DNA from: Mageeibacillus sp. UBA1046
Lineage (GTDB): Bacteria; Bacillota; Clostridia; Saccharofermentanales; DTU023
DNA: 9,998 nucleotides
Assembly (NCBI GenBank): GCA_002316595.1
Contig: DCDV01000004.1
Span: 56,357-66,354 of the forward strand
Reading direction: 5' to 3'
The notes under the pieces are model-generated. The model saw nothing but the letters and a program-made list of their open reading frames with translations. It made no database searches and was not told the origin of the DNA. Of the stretch, positions 5,433 through 9,998 are shown piece after piece. Each line of letters begins with the position of its first letter. Within the stretch, counting starts at the first letter, position 1. Position numbers and translations under genes: made by a program.

Positions 5433-6665
5433 GTGACGCGAAGATTCTTCTGGATTATACTTCTCTTGCTTCTGCTCTGGGCAGGTGCAAGTTACTATGG
5501 TTATGCTGTTTTTCGTATTAGCATGATTTTGCTCTTCGCGGTACTCTTTTTCAGTTTGTTCAGTGTTCTTTATCTGCGGACCAGAGTGAAGCTGGACCCT
5601 ATGCGTTACAGCGAGGAAATCACGCGTCTGGAATCAGCCAGGTACACGCTGGAGCTGAGTTTAAGATCTTTGCTCCTGCCGGCGCAGCTGCGCATGACAG
5701 CCTGGTCCAGTCAATCTCACGAGACCGTTCTTTCAGAGAGCAGGCTTTTAAACCTGACCGTCAGACCAGGGGAAGCCAGAAGACTGGTAGCAACTCTGGA
5801 AGGCATTCATTGCGGCACTCTGGAACTTGGAGAAATAGACCTGCAGGTGCGGGATATGTTCAATATATTCTGGATGCGCATCCCGGGCGTTGAAAAACAT
5901 CTTCGTTTCAGCACTCTTGTTCTGCCGCGCTTGTACTATAAACGAGAGAGCACCTCTCTGATTAAAGAGCTGATTGATGAGGGTGAACTTGCCCGCATCT
6001 CAACCCTTGATACTTCAGATGAGATAGACACGCTGAGGGAATTGCAGCCGGGGGACACCATGAGGCGTATCCACTGGAAGGTCAGCGCCCGTGTGCAGAA
6101 ATTCATGATCAAGCAATATGAGGATCCGCGGGAAATCCGCTATTATGTATTGTTGGATCCTGCTTACAACGAAAATGATCTAAAAGATATCAGGGCCAGA
6201 GAAAAAGAGAATTTCGCCCGCGATGACATGCTTGAGTTTACTGCCAGTATTATCTCGGTCTTGCTGGATAAGAAACAATGGGTAGAGTTGGAAACCTGGC
6301 ATCCCGCCAGAATGTTCCAGGCCTCTAATGAGTCCGGTCACCTTAATTATTTCCGCAGACAGCTGGCTTTGCTGCCGCGAACATCAGAGCGCAGCATGGA
6401 AACTCAAATTGAAAGGCTCAATATCGGCAGCGGTATGTCTTACTATATTTTTGTCGTGAGATCTCTGACTGCGGATCTGGCCAGAAGAATTGCCGCCTTC
6501 CGCAAGCATTCTTTAGGTTTAATGCTCTGTTTGATGGAAACAAGCGCGGATCCTGATATGAATAATCTATACGAAGAATTGGTTAACAGCGATATAAAGA
6601 TAGTCGAGGCAAAAGACTTAATTTCCGCCGATAATCTGCTTGATAATCACGAGGTGACAGCGTGA
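5433..6665 (+). CDS. DUF58-family membrane protein (MoxR partner)
   Basis: The 410-residue protein begins with two adjacent membrane helices (about residues 4-26 and 29-48). A beta-rich segment follows, and then the diagnostic DUF58 motif LQPGDTMRRIHWKVSAR (residues 204-220), continuing into KFMIKQYEDPREIRYYVLLD. The region after it, through EFTASIISVLL and IFVVRSL, fits the von Willebrand-A-like fold expected of this family. DUF58 proteins are the usual partners of MoxR ATPases; they are thought to be folded or activated by them, with a role at the envelope. GTG at 5433 is the start, with GGAG at 5421-5424 as the ribosome binding site inside the end of the moxR-like gene. Its TGA overlaps the GTG of the transglutaminase gene by four bases. 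The two genes are therefore translationally coupled. Confidence 0.95.
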   Translation: MTRRFFWIILLLLLLWAGASYYGYAVFRISMILLFAVLFFSLFSVLYLRTRVKLDPMRYSEEITRLESARYTLELSLRSLLLPAQLRMTAWSSQSHETVLSESRLLNLTVRPGEARRLVATLEGIHCGTLELGEIDLQVRDMFNIFWMRIPGVEKHLRFSTLVLPRLYYKRESTSLIKELIDEGELARISTLDTSDEIDTLRELQPGDTMRRIHWKVSARVQKFMIKQYEDPREIRYYVLLDPAYNENDLKDIRAREKENFARDDMLEFTASIISVLLDKKQWVELETWHPARMFQASNESGHLNYFRRQLALLPRTSERSMETQIERLNIGSGMSYYIFVVRSLTADLARRIAAFRKHSLGLMLCLMETSADPDMNNLYEELVNSDIKIVEAKDLISADNLLDNHEVTA

Positions 6666-9148
6666 ACGGCATACCTCAGCAAGGCTATAACTTCACCCTT
6701 ACTTCTGTTGTTTCAGGAGAGGATAAAGAGCAGCTCAGCAATCGCAGTCAGATAGACCGTCTGCTTCATTTCGCCTTAAGACTGATCTCCACTTTGATCT
6801 TCTCTCTTTTACTGACGCGGATCACTCTTTCGTTGAATAATATCGAGATGAACTGGACGCAGCAGATAATTGCGCAAACGATCTTCATGCTTATTCTGCT
6901 GCTGGCCTGCAGATTATATAAGGTCTTTTTCCTCTTGCTGTTAGGAAGCGCGATTATTACCCTGATAACGGTGGTGATGAATCTGGCCGGACAGTTGACC
7001 GGCCTCTACAACGCAATCATACAGCCTGTAATTGACTTGTTCTCATCCGGGTACGCATATTTTTTCGGAGATTATGCCGCCAGCGCAGAACAAATATCAT
7101 CTTATTCGCTGGTAATCGGTATCTTCATAATGCTCGTCTGTTTCTTTACTGTTTATCTGACTTCGCACCCCTGGCTAATGCTGACAGCATTGGGGATTCT
7201 CTTAACTTTAAGTTTTGAAGAATGGGCAAGCGGTGACTATGTTCTCTTCTTTATCGGAACAGTTTGCATACTCATAATGTTATCGATGCAAAAGCACGTA
7301 ATAGGGCAAGACACCCAACAGAGCGATCTCTTCGCCCCGCGCCGCTGGTCTTTTAAAGAAAGCTCAAAGAGGATTGTTGTCGCTCTGGTCGTTACAGCAA
7401 CAGTTGTAGGCGCTCATGCTGTAATCCCGCGTGATTTTTTCCATAACAACGCTCTAGACCGTTTTATCAGCCGCCTTACCGGCACCAGCAATCTGGAAGA
7501 TTCCATCGGCTATATTGAGTTTAGTATTGCTGAAGCCGGGTTTTATCCTTTAGATTCTCGTTTAGGAGGCCCGGTTGATCCCTCTGATGAGTTATTTCTG
7601 AACGTTAATACCGGTTCTCAGTCCTTTTATCTGCGCGGCTCAGTATTCAGAGAATATAATGGTGCTCGCTGGATCCAGGACAGTATGGATCAAAATTGGC
7701 TCTTGAATCATCCCCGAAACGGTAATATCCAGGCCCGGATTTTAGGGTTGACTGTAGACGGATTAGATGAAGCTGATGATTTCCGTGAACCTGTGATGCC
7801 GCTTTTGAATCAGGATTACACCCTGATTCCGGTCGCGGAACAACAGGTCATATTTAACGGAGGCCGTATTGACTCCATCACACAGGCAGAGAGCAACGAT
7901 GAAATATTTGCCTATTTCAATCCGTCAGGGACACTTTACGCTGACAGAAAGATTCCGGCAGAAGGCTATTTCGTAGATGGACAGATCTTCCAGGCCAGGG
8001 CAATTCATGACGGAGATAAGCTGGGTAATTTCCTTGCCGGCCTGGGACAGATGCCCGAAGAACTGATGCTGGACCCGACTGATCGACAAAGCTGGACCAG
8101 TCTTTATAATCAGGATTCCCTGTTAGATTTCATCCGCTCCAATGAGCCGGAGCTATATGGCATTATCAGCGATAACGGCCTTGCTGACGCTGAAAAGGCA
8201 CTGCTCCTGAGGGAGTGGACAGCAGATAATATGACTTATCGGCTGGATGTTGATGTTCCGCCGGCTGATGTAGATTTTGTGCAGCATGTGCTCGAGACAA
8301 AAGAAGGTTATTGCACTTATTCCGGAACTCTTCTGACAGCTCTTTGTCGTTTAGCCGGCATTCCTGCAAGATATGTTGAGGGCTTTGTTGTTCCTGCCGA
8401 CCCGGCGGCTGAATTTATGCCGACTACCAGAGCTATTGACGGCAACAGCGCTCATGCCTGGACAGAGATCTATCTTGATGAAATCGGCTGGCTGCCTGTT
8501 GACGGCACTCCGTCGTCTGCTTTGGACCGCATTACCGGTCAGGATCAGCTCCCCGAGCCAACGCCTTCGCCAATTCCTGAAGAGCCCGAAGAAACCGAAC
8601 CATTGCCTGACGAACCTGAACCGACTGAACCTGAAGAAGAGCCCGGAGATACACCTCCTGAGGAAGACGGCTCTGGCGGTTTCAGCCAGTTTTTGCAGGC
8701 GTTATGGAAAATTTTGCTGTTTGTCTTGAAGTTGCTGCTGGCACTGTTGCCTGTCGGCTTATATCTCTTCTGGCGAATCAGAGTTTATAAGCAAAGACAT
8801 GACCCCGAATGGCTGCAGAACCGTTTCGCAGGTAAACACGCTGAGATGTTAATGGCGATCCGCCAGGATCTGGAGCAGATTTGGGGCTTGCAGGGGGCTG
8901 TGCAAAAACCTGGACAAACTCTTTATCATTGGTTTACAAGCTCCGCTCAAGAGTCAGCCGAGTCTGAGCGTGCGGTTGCTCTGATCGAGGAAGCAATCTA
9001 TTCTCATGATATGGACGAACTTAGCGAGGAAGACCGTCACAGTCTTCTGAAGTTTTACAGCAGGGAAGAGGAGCACCTGAAAAACAGTATCCCCAAGATG
9101 AGATGGCTGTTCAGACGCTTCTTATGGTCAAATAAACATCCACTCTGA
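6662..9148 (+). CDS. Membrane transglutaminase-like protein (TgpA/YebA type)
   Basis: This 828-residue protein has about six N-terminal membrane helices (residues 35 to about 260). A large extracytoplasmic region follows, holding a transglutaminase-core domain with the full catalytic triad: Cys551 in EGYCTYSGT, His598 in SAHAWTEIYL and Asp614 in PVDGTPS. A 45-residue acidic Pro/Glu/Thr linker (about 629-673), one more membrane helix (about 677-705) and a charged cytoplasmic tail of about 120 residues complete it. Transglutaminase-core proteins of this architecture are papain-like cysteine enzymes that may cross-link or hydrolyse peptides; the substrate is unknown. The C-terminal tail could contact the DUF58 and MoxR proteins. 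The GTG start overlaps the preceding TGA and has GAGGTGA at 6651-6657. It is the last operon gene, and its TGA lies within a terminator-like hairpin and repeat array. Confidence 0.95.
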   Translation: MNGIPQQGYNFTLTSVVSGEDKEQLSNRSQIDRLLHFALRLISTLIFSLLLTRITLSLNNIEMNWTQQIIAQTIFMLILLLACRLYKVFFLLLLGSAIITLITVVMNLAGQLTGLYNAIIQPVIDLFSSGYAYFFGDYAASAEQISSYSLVIGIFIMLVCFFTVYLTSHPWLMLTALGILLTLSFEEWASGDYVLFFIGTVCILIMLSMQKHVIGQDTQQSDLFAPRRWSFKESSKRIVVALVVTATVVGAHAVIPRDFFHNNALDRFISRLTGTSNLEDSIGYIEFSIAEAGFYPLDSRLGGPVDPSDELFLNVNTGSQSFYLRGSVFREYNGARWIQDSMDQNWLLNHPRNGNIQARILGLTVDGLDEADDFREPVMPLLNQDYTLIPVAEQQVIFNGGRIDSITQAESNDEIFAYFNPSGTLYADRKIPAEGYFVDGQIFQARAIHDGDKLGNFLAGLGQMPEELMLDPTDRQSWTSLYNQDSLLDFIRSNEPELYGIISDNGLADAEKALLLREWTADNMTYRLDVDVPPADVDFVQHVLETKEGYCTYSGTLLTALCRLAGIPARYVEGFVVPADPAAEFMPTTRAIDGNSAHAWTEIYLDEIGWLPVDGTPSSALDRITGQDQLPEPTPSPIPEEPEETEPLPDEPEPTEPEEEPGDTPPEEDGSGGFSQFLQALWKILLFVLKLLLALLPVGLYLFWRIRVYKQRHDPEWLQNRFAGKHAEMLMAIRQDLEQIWGLQGAVQKPGQTLYHWFTSSAQESAESERAVALIEEAIYSHDMDELSEEDRHSLLKFYSREEEHLKNSIPKMRWLFRRFLWSNKHPL

Positions 9149-9298
9149 TCCGGGATCAGGCTCGATCCGGATTTTGTGTGCTGATCCGGCACGATCAGAC
9201 CTTTGTGCTATGATCCGGTTCGATTAGGCTATTTTACTCTAATCCCGCTCTATCAGGCCTCTGCACTCTGATTCGGATCGATATGGGCCTCCGGAATC
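9146..9298. repeat. Degenerate 29-bp tandem array with TGATC...GATCA dyads
   Basis: Units begin at 9146, 9182, 9211, 9240 and 9269, so four intervals are 36, 29, 29 and 29 bp. The conserved left part is TGATCCGG-NNC-GATCAGGC and the right part is about CTTTGTGCTC. Unit 1 (TGATCCGGGATCA) and unit 2 (TGATCCGGCACGATCA) each hold a perfect TGATC/GATCA inverted repeat; unit 3 keeps it with one G-T pair, and units 4 and 5 have decayed. The units are directly adjacent without unique spacers. No protein frame of any length crosses the array. It occupies most of the 240 bp between the transglutaminase gene and miaB; 9299-9373 shows TTGACT at 9303 and TATAAC at 9341, but their spacing does not make a standard promoter. 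Confidence 0.82.
9148..9175 (+). terminator. Possible intrinsic terminator overlapping the stop codon
   Basis: ATCCGG (9148-9153) pairs with CCGGAT (9167-9172). An inner ATC/GAT pairing (9155-9157 with 9164-9166) stacks on it with one bulged G, and TTTTG follows. The hairpin starts at the last base of the transglutaminase stop codon. The stem is short and the T-tract is four bases, so strength is uncertain. It coincides with the first unit of the 29-bp array. Confidence 0.5.
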
Positions 9299-9373
9299 TG
9301 TATTGACTAAACTTGCTTCTCTGAAAATTCAATCGGAGAATATAACTGACGGTTCAGGTATCAACAAAATATT

Positions 9374-9398
9374 AGGATTATTTATGATATGGAAATGA
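9374..9398 (+). promoter_or_regulatory. miaB ribosome binding site with overlapping four-codon ORF
   Basis: AGGA at 9374-9377 is six bases before ATG 9384, which opens only MIWK and a stop (ATGATATGGAAATGA). The stop TGA (9396-9398) overlaps in ATGA form with the in-frame miaB ATG at 9395. The other in-frame miaB ATG, at 9389, is 11 bases after AGGA. Either ATG could be used: 9389 by direct initiation with long spacing, 9395 by re-initiation after the short ORF. Confidence 0.4.
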
Positions 9399-9998
9399 AA
9401 GACAAAAACAACACATCTAAAATTTACGACAAAACATCAATTGATAACTATCCGCTGCTCAAGTCCTGGATACATGACTATCGTGCACGTAATGGAGTAC
9501 AGCCAAAATACTATATCCGCACTTTTGGCTGTCAGCAAAATGAAGCCGACAGCGAAATAATGGCCGGAATTGTTGAAAAGATCGGCTTTGAGCCGGTTGA
9601 CTCTTACGCCTCGGCTGATTTGGTTTTGATTAATACTTGCAGCGTAAGAGAGAATGCTGATGAGCGTTTCTATGGCCATCTGGGCAGTATTAAGCGTTAT
9701 GCGGGCGCCAAGGGAGAGTTGATTTTAGGTGTTTGCGGCTGCATGACCGCACAGGATTTTCATGTTGAGCGTATAAAGCGTTCATTTCGTTATGTAGACT
9801 TTCTTCTGCAGCCTGATCAGATTTCCTTTTTGCTGGATTTCATTGAGGAAGGTCTTAAAGGGAAAGATACCTATTACAATCAGGAAAAAAGCGCGCGTTT
9901 TCATGAAGACATGCCGATTGCCAGACAAAGACGCTATCGGGCTCTCGTTTCAATCATGTACGGCTGCAATAATTTCTGCTCCTACTGTATTGTGCCCT
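9389..9998 (+). CDS. miaB: MiaB, tRNA-2-methylthio-N6-dimethylallyladenosine synthase (3' end outside window)
   Basis: The first 203 codons are present. MiaB is a radical-SAM methylthiotransferase that adds the 2-methylthio group to i6A37 in tRNAs reading UNN codons. The N-terminal methylthiotransferase domain carries FGCQQNEADSE (Cys48), LINTCSVREN (Cys84) and GVCGCMTAQ (Cys116, Cys118), which supply the auxiliary Fe-S ligands. The radical-SAM triad appears at the edge as YGCNNFCSYC (Cys193, 197, 200). NTCSVRENADERFYGHLG favours MiaB over RimO or MtaB. An N-terminal extension of about 45 residues before the FGCQ motif is usual in Gram-positive MiaB. The usual methionine of FGCQMN is glutamine here, which is odd but not at a ligand. 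The start is uncertain between ATG 9389 and ATG 9395 (two codons). The TRAM domain lies beyond the window. Confidence 0.95.
   Translation, partial: MEMKDKNNTSKIYDKTSIDNYPLLKSWIHDYRARNGVQPKYYIRTFGCQQNEADSEIMAGIVEKIGFEPVDSYASADLVLINTCSVRENADERFYGHLGSIKRYAGAKGELILGVCGCMTAQDFHVERIKRSFRYVDFLLQPDQISFLLDFIEEGLKGKDTYYNQEKSARFHEDMPIARQRRYRALVSIMYGCNNFCSYCIVP

Noticed and set aside
8166..8729. ORFs on either strand within the transglutaminase gene
   Set aside because: They are out-of-frame shadows over the catalytic domain, whose triad and motif order are intact in the long frame.
9146..9298. CRISPR array
   Set aside because: The 29-bp units are contiguous and degenerate with no unique spacers between them, and no cas gene is present.
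9303..9346. Promoter for miaB from TTGACT and TATAAC
   Set aside because: The two elements are 32 bp apart, far from the usual 16-18 bp, and neither has a proper partner.
9437..9679. Minus-strand 80-codon ORF
   Set aside because: It is antisense to the conserved MiaB cysteine motifs and has no start signal.

Overview
The window reads like a chromosomal segment of a Gram-positive, Clostridia-like member of the Bacillota. The evidence is purine-rich ribosome binding sites (AAGGAGG, AAGGTGA), a lipoprotein with a lipobox, zinc-ribbon membrane proteins, a DUF4097/HAAS pair, the MoxR-DUF58-transglutaminase operon (compare yeaC-yeaD-yebA of Bacillus subtilis) and a MiaB with the N-terminal extension usual in Gram-positive bacteria. 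Base composition is moderate. TAG ends at least three intact genes here (stops at 392-394, 1938-1940 and 5428-5430), so TAG is an ordinary stop. Lineage is inferred from gene content only.

Layout. (1) 2-1940, plus strand: a cell-envelope group made of the C-terminal end of a repeat-rich zinc-ribbon protein, a zinc-ribbon/DUF4870-like membrane protein and a lipoprotein, closed by a strong hairpin terminator at 1984-2034. (2) 2118-3333, minus strand and convergent with the first group: a DUF4097 (LiaG-like) membrane-anchored beta protein, followed by a small HAAS/DUF1700-like two-helix membrane protein whose reading frame is broken by one amber codon. (3) 3334-3668: a divergent intergenic region with three imperfect copies of a ~70-bp tandem repeat. 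(4) 3669-9148, plus strand: a probable four-gene operon of an unidentified two-helix membrane protein, a MoxR AAA+ ATPase, a DUF58 protein and a large membrane transglutaminase; the last three are almost gapless or overlapping. (5) 9146-9388: a terminator-like hairpin inside a degenerate 29-bp tandem array carrying TGATC...GATCA dyads. (6) 9389 to the end: the first 203 codons of miaB.

How the genes fit together. MoxR-family ATPases are thought to act as chaperones for DUF58 and von Willebrand-like partners, and the membrane transglutaminase is the expected extracytoplasmic effector, so region 4 is probably one envelope-associated machine of unknown substrate. Regions 1 and 2 also encode envelope proteins. 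Nothing clearly belongs to a new defence system, mobile element or biosynthetic cluster. The least explained signals are the two non-coding tandem repeat arrays, the amber-interrupted HAAS gene, the unidentified first gene of the MoxR operon with its leaderless-looking start, and a four-codon ORF overlapping a miaB start.
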